NCBI GenBank assembly: GCA_947488685.1 | Contig: CANLAH010000004.1 | Location: forward strand, 1 to 35,439 | Length of the DNA: 35,439 nucleotides | Direction: 5' to 3' | Origin: Acidimicrobiaceae bacterium | Lineage (GTDB): Bacteria; Actinomycetota; Acidimicrobiia; Acidimicrobiales; Ilumatobacteraceae | Shown here: in pieces, positions 1 through 10,970 of the stretch | How the letters are laid out: every line of letters begins with the position of its first letter | How positions within the stretch are numbered: the stretch's first letter is position 1 | The notes under the pieces: generated by a model | The model's input: the letters and a program-made list of their open reading frames with translations, nothing else | What the model was told of the DNA's origin: nothing | Database searches by the model: none | Translations under genes and position numbers: made by a program

Positions 1-1827
1 GGTGTACTTGTGGACCCACAATTTGGACCAACTGTCATGCTGGGCGTGGGTGGAGTCTTGGCCGAGGCAATCGCCGATGTTGTTTTTAGACCGGCACCTT
101 TGCAAGAAGGTGATGCGATGGCGATGATTCGCCAAATGAGATCACAAAAGCTTCTCGGAGATTTTCGCGGTGAGGCTGCAGTAAACAATGACGAACTGAT
201 CAGAATCTTGATGGGCCTGTCTGCTCTTGCTTGCGAGCGTGACGACATTTTGTCTGTCGACATCAATCCGCTCATCGTGCAGGCAGATGGTTCTGTCCTG
301 GCTGTCGATGGCCTCGTCGAACTAGGCGAGCGACAGCTGCCCCCCTCGACAAGTCGCACACCGTTTACATCTCAACAGTTTCATGCACTATTTGAGCCAA
401 AAGGTGTCTTAGTTGCAGGAGCCTCAAGTCATCCTGGCAAGTTCGGATTTGTATCACTGCATAATATTTTGGCAAGTGGTTATGCAGGTGCCGTCTTTGG
501 AACAAACCTTCATGGCGAAGAAGTGCTCGGGATTTCTACGGTTGCAGACATCGCTGATCTACCTGACAATTGCATTGATCTTGTCTTTGTCTGTACACCA
601 GCGGCGGCCAACATTGAACTCCTGCGTGCGTGCGCGAGCAAAGGAATCAAGGCAGCATTCTTAACATCGGCTGGGTACGGAGAGGCTGGTCCTGAGGGCC
701 GACTCGCCGAAGCAGAGCTGGTGCGTGTGGCCGATGAACTCGGAATCTTGATGGCCGGACCCAATGGCCAGGGAGTGGTGTCAACTCCAGTTAATTTGTG
801 TGCCCAGATCGTGGCCCCGTATCCACCTCGTGGTGCGATCTCGGTCGCAAGTCAGAGCGGAAACTTCGTCTCAAGTTTTTTGAACTATGCCCGACAAACC
901 GGAGTTGGTATTTGCCGCGCCGTGTCGGCCGGAAATGCGGCGTCTCTGGGGGTCGCAGACCTATTGGAGTTCTACGCGAGTGACGCCGAGACAAAAGTTT
1001 CACTTGCCTATGTTGAGGGCATCACGGATGGGCGTGAATTGATGCAACGCATTGGCTCTACAGTTCGCAACAAGCCTGTCGTGTTGGTCAAAGGTGGTGC
1101 AACTCAGATCGGCGCATTGGCTGCTGCAAGCCACACTGGCGCATTGGCTGCTGACGATGCGGTCTTTGACGGGGCTTGTCGACAGTGGGGAATCTCGCGC
1201 GCCGCAACCGTGGAAGAGGCGTTTGAAGCAGCGGCAACGTTTGCAACGCAACCATTGCCACGCGGTCCACGCGTTGTGGTGTTGACAACTGCAGGCGGAT
1301 GGGGTGTTGTCACGGCCGATGCGATTGCACGTGACGGTTTACTGGTGCTGACGGAATTACCTGATGACTTAAAGGCAGCGATTGATCAAAAGTTGCCACC
1401 ACGTTGGAGTAAAAACAATCCCGTCGACTGCGCAGGTGGGGAAGTTCGCGACACGATCCCGGAGGTGATGGCGTTAATCGCAGAGCACGACAGTGTCGAC
1501 GCGATCATCTATCTAGGACTCGGAATTCAAGCCAATCAGGCCCGGCTCATGCGCGAGGGTTCGTATTACCCCGATCATGGGCTTGAGAGAATCGTGACGT
1601 ATCACGAACGACAAGATGCGCGCTTTGCTCAAGCGGCGCACGAGCTGATTGTTTCGGTGAATAAGCCGATCCTTGTCGCTACAGAATTGGCAGTCGCAGA
1701 TCCGCTCAACAGTGGTGTCGTGACCGTTATGAATACTGGTCATATGTGTTACGCAAGCGGCAATCGTGCCGTCACCGCGCTGGGGCACCTCTACCGATAC
1801 GCAACCTTTATCGGGAAGGCGCAGTAG
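1..1827 (+). CDS. Acyl-CoA/acetyl-CoA synthetase (ADP-forming) family protein, ATP-grasp end followed by CoA-binding and succinyl-CoA-ligase-like domains; 5' truncated by window edge
   Basis: Frame open from base 1 (GVLVDPQFGPTVMLGVGG...), ATP-grasp_5-like tail (DINPLIVQADGSVLAVDGLVEL), then CoA-binding domain (LFEPKGVLVAGASSHPGKFGF) and GPNGQGVV / SQSGNF motifs. Confidence 0.85.
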   Translation, partial: GVLVDPQFGPTVMLGVGGVLAEAIADVVFRPAPLQEGDAMAMIRQMRSQKLLGDFRGEAAVNNDELIRILMGLSALACERDDILSVDINPLIVQADGSVLAVDGLVELGERQLPPSTSRTPFTSQQFHALFEPKGVLVAGASSHPGKFGFVSLHNILASGYAGAVFGTNLHGEEVLGISTVADIADLPDNCIDLVFVCTPAAANIELLRACASKGIKAAFLTSAGYGEAGPEGRLAEAELVRVADELGILMAGPNGQGVVSTPVNLCAQIVAPYPPRGAISVASQSGNFVSSFLNYARQTGVGICRAVSAGNAASLGVADLLEFYASDAETKVSLAYVEGITDGRELMQRIGSTVRNKPVVLVKGGATQIGALAAASHTGALAADDAVFDGACRQWGISRAATVEEAFEAAATFATQPLPRGPRVVVLTTAGGWGVVTADAIARDGLLVLTELPDDLKAAIDQKLPPRWSKNNPVDCAGGEVRDTIPEVMALIAEHDSVDAIIYLGLGIQANQARLMREGSYYPDHGLERIVTYHERQDARFAQAAHELIVSVNKPILVATELAVADPLNSGVVTVMNTGHMCYASGNRAVTALGHLYRYATFIGKAQ

Positions 1828-1831
1828 ATCG

Positions 1832-3223
1832 GTGCAGCGAGCCGCACGTCCCGTTCGAGTAGTTGGTGTCGTTGGTCTGTTCGTGCTGATTGTTCTGCTT
1901 GGAGCCCTCAGCATCAGTTCACAGCTTGCCACGCGAGTCAATGCCAACGACACTGCTGTTACCGAAGTTGTGATGGCGGTGCCGTTGTTGTCAGCGAGGC
2001 GCACACCAACCGTGCTCTCGGCGACTACACGTATCGGCAAAATAACATCATCTATTACTGCATTAGAAAAAAAATTACCTACTAAATCATGTCTAACAGT
2101 CTCTTGGATGGGTCGAACACTGATGGCGCACAAACCTGACGTGTCGTACACGCCTGCAAGCGTCATGAAATTATTCACAGCGCTTGCAGCGTTGCAATCC
2201 TTAGGTCCTACGCATACCTATACGACAACTGTCAAAGGAGTAATCAAAGACGGTGTTGTAACTGGCGATTTATACCTTGTAGGCGGTGGAGACCCCCTGT
2301 TGGCGCGGCGCGATTATGTTGCCAATGAGAAATATCCAACCCTGACGCCGAGTTACTTGGAGATTTTGGCAGATGCGATAGTTGCTGCTGGCGTTCGATC
2401 GATCGCCGGCACAATTGTGGGCGTTAACGAACGTTACGACGATATTCGCTACCTAGCCACATGGCCGGAATCGTTCTATGGTTCCGAAGGCGGACCACTT
2501 GGTGCATTGATGTCAAGTGATGGCGCAGCCCTTGGGCAGTCTCTCAAGCCAGATGATCCAGCAATTGGCGCTGCCGATGATCTGCACGCACTTTTAGGTT
2601 TACGAGGCGTCATCATGACCGGGCAATCGCAACGCGGAACAGTTCCTGATTCTGTACCTACTATTACCGAACTCACATCGGCACCACTCATAGACATAGT
2701 ACGCGAGATGCTCGTAAATAGCGACAACAACACTGCTGAACTACTTGTCAAAGAGATGGGTTACGTTGTGAAGAAATCAGGTACAAGCGTTGACGGCCTA
2801 GGTGTTATTGCTGATGAGTTACAAAAAGCAAATGTTCCAGTCACTGGCGTCAGCATGTTGGACGGCTCAGGGCTCACGCCCCAAAACACAACAACATGTT
2901 CGGCGTTGATGAGTGTTCTCACAGCCCAAAGCGCAACTTTTCCTGCGTTGCTTGCAGTCGCTGGTGAAACCGGGACCTTGGGAGCAGTATTCAAAGATCA
3001 ATCGATCAAAGGGCGCCTTGTTGCTAAAACCGGAACATTACGAAATGTGAAAAGTATCGCTGGATATATTCCGCTAAAAGGTGCTGATCCAGTGATTTTT
3101 TCTATGATTCTCAACAAAACCGGAATTGATAATCAAAGTCAATACCGACCACTCTGGTACGAGCTTGGCGACGCATTGAGTCGCGCCTCGAGTGATCCGC
3201 GTCCGGAGGATCTCGCGCCGTAG
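1832..3223 (+). CDS. dacB: D-alanyl-D-alanine carboxypeptidase/endopeptidase, PBP4 (DacB) family, peptidase S13
   Basis: N-terminal hydrophobic segment from GTG 1832; SxxK (ASVMKLFTALAAL), SDNNTAELLVKEMG (SxN) and KTGT (VAKTGTLRNV) motifs. Confidence 0.85.
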   Translation: MQRAARPVRVVGVVGLFVLIVLLGALSISSQLATRVNANDTAVTEVVMAVPLLSARRTPTVLSATTRIGKITSSITALEKKLPTKSCLTVSWMGRTLMAHKPDVSYTPASVMKLFTALAALQSLGPTHTYTTTVKGVIKDGVVTGDLYLVGGGDPLLARRDYVANEKYPTLTPSYLEILADAIVAAGVRSIAGTIVGVNERYDDIRYLATWPESFYGSEGGPLGALMSSDGAALGQSLKPDDPAIGAADDLHALLGLRGVIMTGQSQRGTVPDSVPTITELTSAPLIDIVREMLVNSDNNTAELLVKEMGYVVKKSGTSVDGLGVIADELQKANVPVTGVSMLDGSGLTPQNTTTCSALMSVLTAQSATFPALLAVAGETGTLGAVFKDQSIKGRLVAKTGTLRNVKSIAGYIPLKGADPVIFSMILNKTGIDNQSQYRPLWYELGDALSRASSDPRPEDLAP

Positions 3224-3248
3224 CCAAAAGTGTGATTGGATAATCATC

Positions 3249-3926
3249 ATGATTGTCCCGATGTTTCCCCTCGGTTCAGTATTTTTACCGGGCGACATAG
3301 TTCCTCTTCGTATTTTTGAGCCTCGATATGTAGAAATGATGCAGCAGATGTTGGCCGGACAAACAGAACTCGATATGTCGTTTGCCTCTGTTCTGATCGC
3401 GCGTGGGTCTGAGGTTGGTGGTGAAGACCAGAGACGACAACTTGGAGTCGTAGTGCATGTTGAACAATGCGTTGCCACACCTGAGGGCGGATACGGAATC
3501 GTCGGATTGGCTAGCGATGTCGTTGAGATTGAAGAGTGGTTAACCGATGTGCCGTACCCGCAAGCGAAGATCACGATTCGCCCAGACCTGACTAGCGCTG
3601 AAGGAAGCGCCATTGACTTGGAACGACGAATAAAAGTTGCTGCGGACGCGATTGATCAGATGTTGCAAGAGATGTACGGTCCAAATACGCAATCTGAGAT
3701 TTTGGGAAGCAATTATCTTGATACTGTCGAATTAGAGCGCATGATTGCCAATAGTGAGTCGCTTAACGATGCGCTGTGGTTTGTGGCTCGGCATTTGCCT
3801 GCTGGACCAGACATTCGCTACGACTTTTTGTCCTGCATGACGTCAAACGACCTGATGGCTGCACTTGACTCTGGCATCACCCACACTCAGGAAATGCTTA
3901 CTTTTTTACAACTTGAGACCGACTAG
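3249..3926 (+). CDS. LON substrate-binding (N-terminal, PUA-like) domain protein
   Basis: MIVPMFPLGSVFLPGDIVPLRIFEPRYVEMM typical of the Lon N-terminal domain family, no ATPase domain. Confidence 0.8.
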   Translation: MIVPMFPLGSVFLPGDIVPLRIFEPRYVEMMQQMLAGQTELDMSFASVLIARGSEVGGEDQRRQLGVVVHVEQCVATPEGGYGIVGLASDVVEIEEWLTDVPYPQAKITIRPDLTSAEGSAIDLERRIKVAADAIDQMLQEMYGPNTQSEILGSNYLDTVELERMIANSESLNDALWFVARHLPAGPDIRYDFLSCMTSNDLMAALDSGITHTQEMLTFLQLETD

Positions 3927-4021
3927 CGCCTTGTAGGCCCTCGCTGATCAAGCCTTGCGTGTGAATGCGCATTTGTGACGGTATCCATATAGGCGTGACT
4001 ACATCAGAATCATCTCGACAC

Positions 4022-4330
4022 ATGGGCTCCGTTGACCGCGTCGCAGACCTTGTTGAGTCCGTCAAGCAGTACGCCAAACAAGAAACCCTTGGTCCGCTCA
4101 GAGGTGCTGGACGTTGGTTGGCATTTGGCACAGTGGCTGCACTTTTGCTTGCAATGGCGATGCTGATGGCTGTGCTTGGCGTTCTGCGACTGTCACAGGA
4201 TCTCGGCGGAGCAGCTCTTGATGGATCGTGGTCATTTGTGCATTACCTCATTGCCGGTGTTTTTAATCTTGTGCTTGTTTACATTGCATTGACTCGCGTC
4301 AGCCAGACGTCTTTAGCGAAGGAGAAGTAA
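4022..4330 (+). CDS. Phage-holin-like / actinobacterial Holin-X family membrane protein (start could be upstream, 3965 or 3995)
   Basis: Two hydrophobic helices (WLAFGTVAALLLAMAMLMAVLGVLRL; YLIAGVFNLVLVYIALTRV) after an amphipathic N-terminus. Confidence 0.55.
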   Translation: MGSVDRVADLVESVKQYAKQETLGPLRGAGRWLAFGTVAALLLAMAMLMAVLGVLRLSQDLGGAALDGSWSFVHYLIAGVFNLVLVYIALTRVSQTSLAKEK

Positions 4331-4543
4331 ATGACTCAGTCCGATAGTCGCATTAGTCGAGACGATCTCGAAGAGAAATTTCATGCCCTACAGTCAGATC
4401 TACAGGGAAAACTTGGCGCCAAAAAGGATTCTCTACTCGCCATAGGGTCGGCGATTGGCGTGGTGGTTGTTGTTGTGTCTTACTTGTTCGGAAAACGGCG
4501 CGGCAAACGTAAAGGTGGCCGCGTCGAAATTCGTCGCTTCTAA
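4331..4543 (+). CDS. Small single-TM membrane protein with basic C-terminus, function unknown
   Basis: ORF immediately downstream of the holin-like gene, AIGSAIGVVVVVVSYLFGKRRGKRKGG. Confidence 0.55.
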   Translation: MTQSDSRISRDDLEEKFHALQSDLQGKLGAKKDSLLAIGSAIGVVVVVVSYLFGKRRGKRKGGRVEIRRF

Positions 4544-4549
4544 AGCATC

Positions 4550-4747
4550 ATGTTTCATCTTCTCAGACGGTTGATCTTCAATCGCGTGCTCTTTCGTATG
4601 GTGCGTCGATATAAAAGGTTTTCTTTTCCATTCATGACCATTTGGGCTCTTCGTGCAATGGCCAAGAAACGCAAGACATCGTCAATCACCGCTGATCTCG
4701 CTGCCGGAGAAACCCTTGTCGTCAGCAGAAAGCAGCAACATGTCTGA
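4550..4747 (+). CDS. Small basic hypothetical protein
   Basis: ORF in an otherwise empty gap; its stop overlaps the trmI start codon (ATGTCTGA). Confidence 0.4.
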   Translation: MFHLLRRLIFNRVLFRMVRRYKRFSFPFMTIWALRAMAKKRKTSSITADLAAGETLVVSRKQQHV

Positions 4748-5549
4748 TTACAAAGCATCAACTTTCGCGTCAGGGGAGAAAGCACTCTTCATTGATAGCA
4801 AGCAACGGCGTTATCTGCTGACTCTTGATGATGAGGGTGAGTTTCACAGTCACTCGGGCTTCGTTCCGCATGCAACCGTGATTGGTCAAGAGACTGGCAT
4901 CATTGTGGAGTCCACCAAGGGCGCTCGCTATTTGGTTTTGCGTCCAACTCTTGAGGACTTTGTAGTTGAGATGCCACGAGGTGCTCAAGTTATTTATCCA
5001 AAAGATCTGGCTCCGATTTGCATGCTTGGCGACATTCATCCAGGCGTTCGCGTCTGGGAGACAGGTGTCGGATCAGGAGCACTGTCGATGACAATGCTGC
5101 GCTGGGGGGCCAACATCGTTGGCACTGAATTGCGTGAAGATTTTTTAAATCGAGCACGCATCAACGTTCGGTCATTCTTAGGTGAAGAGGCACTGAGTCG
5201 TTATGACGTGTCGTTGGGAGACAGTTATCTTGCACCGCCTCCAGGTCGCTTTGACAGAGTCGTACTGGATTTACCAGAGCCCTGGCAGGTCGTGCCGCAC
5301 GCCGAGAGCGTCATGGTTGGTGGTGGCATTTTGGTCGCCTACACGCCGTCGATAACTCAAGCCGTGCAGGTACGCGAAGCTCTCAGCAAATTTTGGGTAG
5401 ATCAAAGAACCCTTGAAGTTTTGCATCGAACGTGGCATATCGAAGGAATGGCAGTGAGGCCAGATCATCGAATGGTTGCTCACACGGCGTTTTTAACCAC
5501 CGCGCGGTTTGTAGGTGCTAAAAGAATTATTGAATCTACGGTTCAATAA
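4740..5549 (+). CDS. trmI: tRNA (adenine-58-N1)-methyltransferase TrmI
   Basis: YPKDLAPICMLGDIHPGVRVWETGVGSGALSMTMLRW SAM motif, LDLPEPWQVVPHA; start ATG 4740. Confidence 0.9.
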   Translation: MSDYKASTFASGEKALFIDSKQRRYLLTLDDEGEFHSHSGFVPHATVIGQETGIIVESTKGARYLVLRPTLEDFVVEMPRGAQVIYPKDLAPICMLGDIHPGVRVWETGVGSGALSMTMLRWGANIVGTELREDFLNRARINVRSFLGEEALSRYDVSLGDSYLAPPPGRFDRVVLDLPEPWQVVPHAESVMVGGGILVAYTPSITQAVQVREALSKFWVDQRTLEVLHRTWHIEGMAVRPDHRMVAHTAFLTTARFVGAKRIIESTVQ

Positions 5550-5781
5550 AGATGCATTCGCCGGGGCACTCCTCGGCGGATTCGACCACGGCATCAAGTT
5601 GACTGTCGGCAAAATTGGCTACACCCTCAGCACCTTGGGCTTGACCCTTGGCGGTGGCGTACACGGTTGAGCCTTCTTTGACATATGCCAACCCATCGTC
5701 GAGAAGGGTAAAGACGTCAGGGGCAATCTCTTCGCAGAGACCGTCTCCGGTACAGAGGTCTTGGTCAATCCATACCTTCAT
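5536..5781 (-). CDS. Ferredoxin ([3Fe-4S]-type Cys pattern)
   Basis: MKVWIDQDLCTGDGLCEEIAPDVF...ECPGECIFIE: Cx5C...CP pattern. Confidence 0.85.
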   Translation of the reverse strand: MKVWIDQDLCTGDGLCEEIAPDVFTLLDDGLAYVKEGSTVYATAKGQAQGAEGVANFADSQLDAVVESAEECPGECIFIEP

Positions 5782-5956
5782 GTTCTTGGTACTCCTTATG
5801 TGGCTGTCGTGGGGGAATTGGCAGTCTTTCAACGTGATCCCAATATTGCGGTCGATTTACTTTACACAACGAAGCGCCAAAACCTAGGTTGCTGAGAGGA
5901 TTATTCACCTTGAGGACCATGTGGTCTCGTTCCCGTCAAAGGAATAGGGTTGGGTT

Positions 5957-7720
5957 ATGACGGACGGGACATCAGATAGCGGCGCTCAGAGTCCGGCTCC
6001 ACAAGACGCCCTCGAGATAACGCAATTACAACTTGAAATAGTTGAACTTCGAAATAGGTTGGCCGAACTGCCCAAGCGCACACAAACAATCGAAACACGC
6101 TTGCTAGAAACCAAAGGACGACTCAGTCAGACCGAAGCTCATAATGAAAAATTGACGCTTTCGTTGAAAGAGACTCGCAGTCAAGTTGCATCCCTTCGAG
6201 AAGAGGTCGACAAATTGTCACAGCCTCCCTCGGCCTATGGCGTTGTACTCGGACTCAATGACGACAACACCATTGACGTTCTTACGAGCGGTCGCAAGAT
6301 GAGAGTGAATTGCACACCGGAAATAGATAGAGAAGAATTGGTGCGCGGCGCAGAAGTTGTGCTCAATGAGAGTCTTAATATCGTCGTTGCTCGGCGCCCC
6401 GAAAGCACTGGAGAGGTAGTGACTCTTAAAGAGATTCTCCAAGACGGAGTACGCGCCATTATCAGCGGTCGCGCCGATGAAGAACGAGTCTGTGAGCTTG
6501 CCGATTCGCTACGTGGCGTGTATTTAAGAGTCGGAGACCAATTGCGACTTGATTCGCGAACAAATCTTCTTTTAGAGCGCCTTCCACAGCCAGAAGTTGA
6601 CAATTTATTGTTAGAAGAAGTTCCCGATATTACTTATGCGGATATCGGTGGTCTAGATGAGCAAATCGAGCAAATCGCTGACGCAGTGGAACTACCGTTT
6701 CTTCATCGTGATTTATTTGCTGAGCACCTGCTGCCAGCACCAAAAGGAATACTTCTTTATGGACCACCCGGATGTGGCAAGACACTGATCGCTAAGGCTG
6801 TTGCTAATAGCTTGGCAAAAAAAGTAGCGGCAAACAACGGAGATGAAAAAGGCCGCTCGTACTTTATAAATATCAAAGGGCCAGAGCTTTTAAATAAATA
6901 TGTCGGCGAAACTGAACGACAGATCCGATTGGTTTTTCAGAGGGCGCGCGAGAAAAGCGAAGAAGGCTGGCCAGTCATAATATTCTTTGATGAGATGGAC
7001 TCGATGTTTCGCACACGCGGTAGCGGCATCTCATCCGATATGGAGTCGACGATAGTTCCACAATTGCTCGCAGAGATTGACGGAGTTGAGGGCCTTCGCA
7101 ACGTCATCGTCATTGGAGCAACTAATCGAGAAGACCTCATTGACCCTGCAATATTGCGGCCGGGAAGACTTGACGTCAAAATCAAGATCGAGAGGCCAAC
7201 TGCTGTTGCAGCACATCAGATTTTTGCACGCTATCTGACCACTGATCTACCCCTCAATGAAGAAGAAGTTCTTAGCATCGGAGGCGGGGACAGAGAAGTC
7301 GCGGTGACGCGAATGATCGAGAGCAGTGTTGCTGAGATGTACAGACAGGACGCAGATAATAAGTTTCTTGAGGTCACGTATCAAAATGGCGATAAAGAAG
7401 TTCTGTACTTCAAAGATTTTTCCAGTGGCGCAATGATCGAGAACATCGTTCGTCGGTCAAAGAAACTTGCAATCAAGCGCGTGATCGCTGGTGGTGCAAA
7501 AGGAATCACCACTCAAGATCTTGTCCTCAGCGTTCGACAGGAGTTTGTCGAACATCATGATCTGCCCAACACGACCAACCCTGATGACTGGGCTCGGATT
7601 TCTGGGAAGAAAGGGGAGCGCATTGTCTTTATTCGAACACTTGTGACTCCTGCAAGTGACTCTGACACCACAGAAGGTGTGCGCGCAATTGAGCCTGCCG
7701 CTACGGGTCAATACCTGTAA
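5957..7720 (+). CDS. arc: Proteasome-associated AAA ATPase (ARC/Mpa)
   Basis: N-terminal coiled coil, OB region, Walker A GPPGCGKT, Walker [10 protein letters not shown]-terminal GQYL proteasome-docking motif. Confidence 0.95.
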   Translation: MTDGTSDSGAQSPAPQDALEITQLQLEIVELRNRLAELPKRTQTIETRLLETKGRLSQTEAHNEKLTLSLKETRSQVASLREEVDKLSQPPSAYGVVLGLNDDNTIDVLTSGRKMRVNCTPEIDREELVRGAEVVLNESLNIVVARRPESTGEVVTLKEILQDGVRAIISGRADEERVCELADSLRGVYLRVGDQLRLDSRTNLLLERLPQPEVDNLLLEEVPDITYADIGGLDEQIEQIADAVELPFLHRDLFAEHLLPAPKGILLYGPPGCGKTLIAKAVANSLAKKVAANNGDEKGRSYFINIKGPELLNKYVGETERQIRLVFQRAREKSEEGWPVIIFFDEMDSMFRTRGSGISSDMESTIVPQLLAEIDGVEGLRNVIVIGATNREDLIDPAILRPGRLDVKIKIERPTAVAAHQIFARYLTTDLPLNEEEVLSIGGGDREVAVTRMIESSVAEMYRQDADNKFLEVTYQNGDKEVLYFKDFSSGAMIENIVRRSKKLAIKRVIAGGAKGITTQDLVLSVRQEFVEHHDLPNTTNPDDWARISGKKGERIVFIRTLVTPASDSDTTEGVRAIEPAATGQYL

Positions 7721-7724
7721 CGAC

Positions 7725-9242
7725 ATGGCGATCTTAAAAGTTTGTGGGATCGAGACAGAATACGGGATCGTCACCAGGGGTTTTGATGTGTCTCCGGTTA
7801 CATCGTCATCGATGTTGATTAATGCCTACGCAGGTTCGATGAGACAAAAAATCGGTTGGGACTTTTTGGACGAACATCCATCCGTTGACGCGCGCGGAAC
7901 CGTGACGGAAACGTCCTTCCCCCCAGAGATTGAGACGCACCTCGTAAATGCCGTTCTCACAAACGGTGCTCGGTACTACGTCGATCATGCTCATCCCGAA
8001 GTGTCAACGCCCGAGTGCCTGACGCCACGCGATGTTGTTCTGTACGACCGCGCCGCTGAGGAAATCATACTTCGCAGCATTGCTTCGGTTAATGCGCTTC
8101 TTCCGGATGGACAAGAGATCGGAACCTTTAAAAACAACTCGGATGGAAAAGGCAATAGTTACGGATGTCATGAGAACTATTTAGTTTCCAGAGAACTTGC
8201 CTTTGGACGTCTGGCTTCTCACATCACCACTCATTTCGTGACACGCCAAATCTATTGCGGAGCAGGAAAAGTAGGAAGCGAAAATGGCGCACCAGATGTG
8301 CCCTTTCAAATATCTCAACGTGCTGATTTCTTCGAGGAAGAAGTTGGACTCGAAACCACTGTTAAACGTCCGATCGTAAATACAAGGGATGAACCCCATT
8401 GTGATCCTTTGAAGTATCGACGGCTTCATGTCATTGTTGGCGATGCGAATATGAGCGAAGTCGCTACATTTTTGAAAGTCGGCACAACTGCACTGATTCT
8501 CGCCATGATTGAAGATGATCAGTTTCCGGACTGGCTCACTCTTCGTCACCCTGTGGCACATATTCGGTCTGTGAGTCACGATATTTCCCTGACGTCAACC
8601 TGTGAACTTCAAGACGGTCGCACGATGTCTGCTCTCGAGATCCAGGAACAATTGCTGGGTCTGTGCCAACGCTATGTACACAGGTATGGCGACCCCACGT
8701 CTGGTGATGCAGACGAAATTTTGCGTGAATGGGAGTCAGTTCTTGATTGTCTCAAAAACAATCCGGAGGACGCTGCTGATCGCGTCGACTGGATCGCTAA
8801 ACGGCGAGTCCTCGAAGGATTTGCTCTTCGTCACGGAGTCTCGCCACTGAGTGCCCAATTACGTGCGATTGATTTGCAGTACCACGACATGCGACTGGAT
8901 AAATGTCTCGCTCTTCGAGTGGGTCTGCGAACTCTCGTCAGCATCGAAGACGTTCACCGTGCGGTGACGAATCCGCCACCGGACACACGGGCGTATTTTC
9001 GGGGAACGTGCTTAGCCCGTTGGCCTCAAAATATTGTCGCCGCAAATTGGGACAGCATTGTTATTGATACTGGAGATGAGATTCTGAGGCGGATTCCGAT
9101 GATGGAGCCGCTGAAGGGGACTCGTGCGATTGTGGGTGAACTCTTGACTGCTGTCAACTCCGTGGAAGATCTTCTCTTGAGTTTGGGCTCGGCTGATACA
9201 CCAGGCTGGGATCCGCTCATGACGCCTGAACCCGGGTGGTAA
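7725..9242 (+). CDS. dop: Depupylase/deamidase of Pup (Dop)
   Basis: [14 protein letters not shown]..., [29 protein letters not shown], position between arc and pup. Confidence 0.93.
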   Translation: MAILKVCGIETEYGIVTRGFDVSPVTSSSMLINAYAGSMRQKIGWDFLDEHPSVDARGTVTETSFPPEIETHLVNAVLTNGARYYVDHAHPEVSTPECLTPRDVVLYDRAAEEIILRSIASVNALLPDGQEIGTFKNNSDGKGNSYGCHENYLVSRELAFGRLASHITTHFVTRQIYCGAGKVGSENGAPDVPFQISQRADFFEEEVGLETTVKRPIVNTRDEPHCDPLKYRRLHVIVGDANMSEVATFLKVGTTALILAMIEDDQFPDWLTLRHPVAHIRSVSHDISLTSTCELQDGRTMSALEIQEQLLGLCQRYVHRYGDPTSGDADEILREWESVLDCLKNNPEDAADRVDWIAKRRVLEGFALRHGVSPLSAQLRAIDLQYHDMRLDKCLALRVGLRTLVSIEDVHRAVTNPPPDTRAYFRGTCLARWPQNIVAANWDSIVIDTGDEILRRIPMMEPLKGTRAIVGELLTAVNSVEDLLLSLGSADTPGWDPLMTPEPGW

Positions 9243-9291
9243 TTCGGGCTGGCGATGGCAAGACGTGTTGGCGGTGGCTACGGTTGAGGGT

Positions 9292-9489
9292 ATGGCAGAT
9301 CGGATTCGCAAAACCACCCCTCAGACAGAATCTCAAAACGCACCGGCAAGTGCCGACATGGATGTTTCGACTGCGAGCGGTCAACGTCTCAAAGCAGAAC
9401 TTGATGACTTGCTGGATGAGATCGACGAGGTTCTCGAAACTAACGCAGAAGACTTTGTCAACAATTACGTTCAAAAGGGTGGGCAGTAG
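9292..9489 (+). CDS. pup: Prokaryotic ubiquitin-like protein Pup
   Basis: Small acidic protein [14 protein letters not shown]...[29 protein letters not shown] ending in GGQ. Confidence 0.95.
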   Translation: MADRIRKTTPQTESQNAPASADMDVSTASGQRLKAELDDLLDEIDEVLETNAEDFVNNYVQKGGQ

Positions 9490-9506
9490 CTTTTCTGCAA
9501 TTCTTT

Positions 9507-10289
9507 ATGTCAATGCCTTACTTCACGCCTAGCCAAGATCCGGGCGCAAATTTTCAAGAACTCTTGTCGCGCGTTGGGCTCGTCCCTCGAAACGTGCAAG
9601 GTCACTCAATTGTTGACATTCCGCATGCAACAACCTGTGTTGCAGTGACATATCAAGACGGTGTCGTCATGGCCGGAGATCGACGTGCAACCGCTGGCAA
9701 CCTCATTAGTCATCGTGATATGGAAAAAGTTGTCAAGGCCGACACGTATAGCGGCGTCGGAATAGCGGGTGCAGCGGGTCCGGCGATGGAGATGATCAAG
9801 TTGTTTCAATTGCAGCTCGAACACTACGAAAAAATGGAAGGCCAGCAGCTCTCCCTTGAAGGTAAAGCAAACCAACTCTCAACAATGGTGCGTGCAAACT
9901 TGCCGTCTGCGATGCAAGGCCTAGGAGTAGTTCCTATTTTTGGGGGCTTCGAACCCCGTCAGTCAAAAGGACGTCTGTGGGACTACGACATGACTGGTGG
10001 ACGATACGAGGAGCGTGAGTTTGTCGCCATTGGTTCTGGCAGTTTGCACGCCGGAACTGTCATCAAGATTGGTTGGCGCGCCCAGATGACCAAGAGCGAT
10101 GCAGTGTCGCTCGTCTGTCGAGCCCTCTGGGAAGCAGCAGATGCGGATAGCGCCACTGGAGGACCAGATGTGATGCGTGGGATTTATCCGATTGTGGCGG
10201 CTATCTCTCAAGACGGTTGGGTGCCAGTTCCAGACGACGAACTCGCACAAGTGTTTGAGTCAATTATCGCGCAAGTGAGATCACGATGA
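9507..10289 (+). CDS. prcB: 20S proteasome beta subunit
   Basis: Propeptide then mature N-terminal Thr (HATTCVAVTYQDGVVMAGDRRATAGN). Confidence 0.95.
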   Translation: MSMPYFTPSQDPGANFQELLSRVGLVPRNVQGHSIVDIPHATTCVAVTYQDGVVMAGDRRATAGNLISHRDMEKVVKADTYSGVGIAGAAGPAMEMIKLFQLQLEHYEKMEGQQLSLEGKANQLSTMVRANLPSAMQGLGVVPIFGGFEPRQSKGRLWDYDMTGGRYEEREFVAIGSGSLHAGTVIKIGWRAQMTKSDAVSLVCRALWEAADADSATGGPDVMRGIYPIVAAISQDGWVPVPDDELAQVFESIIAQVRSR

Positions 10290-10963
10290 CGATGCCGTTT
10301 TACGTTCCTCCAGAACAACAGATGAAAGATCGAGCAGAATTTGCTCGAAAGGGAATCTCACGCGGACGCTCACTGGTGGCATGCCAATATCAAGACGGCA
10401 TTCTGTTTGTTGCAGAGAATTTAAGTAATACTCTTCGCAAGATTTCAGAAATCTACGACCGTATAGCGTTTGCAGGAGTCGGTAAATACAACGAATTCGA
10501 TCAACTACGCCAGGCGGGTGTACGCGCAGCCGACTTAAAGGGTTATCAGTACGCCCGTGACGACGTCGATGCGCGCAGTCTCGCTAATCAATATGCCCAG
10601 ATGATGGGACACATCTTTACTCATGACCAAAAACCGCTTGAAGTCGAGATTCTTGTGGCAGAAATCGGTTATGACGCTTCTCAGGATCGACTGTTTCATA
10701 TCTTGTACGACGGAACAGTCATGGACGAAAGCAGATTCTCTGTACTCGGGGGAGATGCAGACCCAATTAGTGAGCGCATGAATACGTCATTTACCGTCGG
10801 GGCAACTTTGTCCGCCGCCCTCAAAGCGTGTGCGCAGTCCTTGAGTGGCCCCGATAAAACACTGGCAGCAGTTGATCTTGAAGTAGCGGTAATTGAGCGT
10901 GGGAACAATCGTCGCTGTTTTCGACGGATCGAGGCGATCGAAGCCACGTCGTTGATGGGGTGA
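10286..10963 (+). CDS. prcA: 20S proteasome alpha subunit
   Basis: [32 protein letters not shown]; 4-bp ATGA overlap with prcB. Confidence 0.94.
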   Translation: MTMPFYVPPEQQMKDRAEFARKGISRGRSLVACQYQDGILFVAENLSNTLRKISEIYDRIAFAGVGKYNEFDQLRQAGVRAADLKGYQYARDDVDARSLANQYAQMMGHIFTHDQKPLEVEILVAEIGYDASQDRLFHILYDGTVMDESRFSVLGGDADPISERMNTSFTVGATLSAALKACAQSLSGPDKTLAAVDLEVAVIERGNNRRCFRRIEAIEATSLMG

Positions 10964-10970
10964 CGTTTTA

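Noticed and set aside
1513-2178. 221-aa minus-strand ORF
   Set aside because: Antisense to the ends of the ADP-forming synthetase and DacB; no recognisable motif.
3074-3613. 179-aa minus-strand ORF
   Set aside because: Antisense to DacB end and the LON-domain gene; composition not protein-like.
4022-4330. Prophage remnant suggested by the holin-like gene
   Set aside because: No integrase, capsid, tail or lysin genes around it; holin-X family proteins are common chromosomal genes in Actinobacteria.
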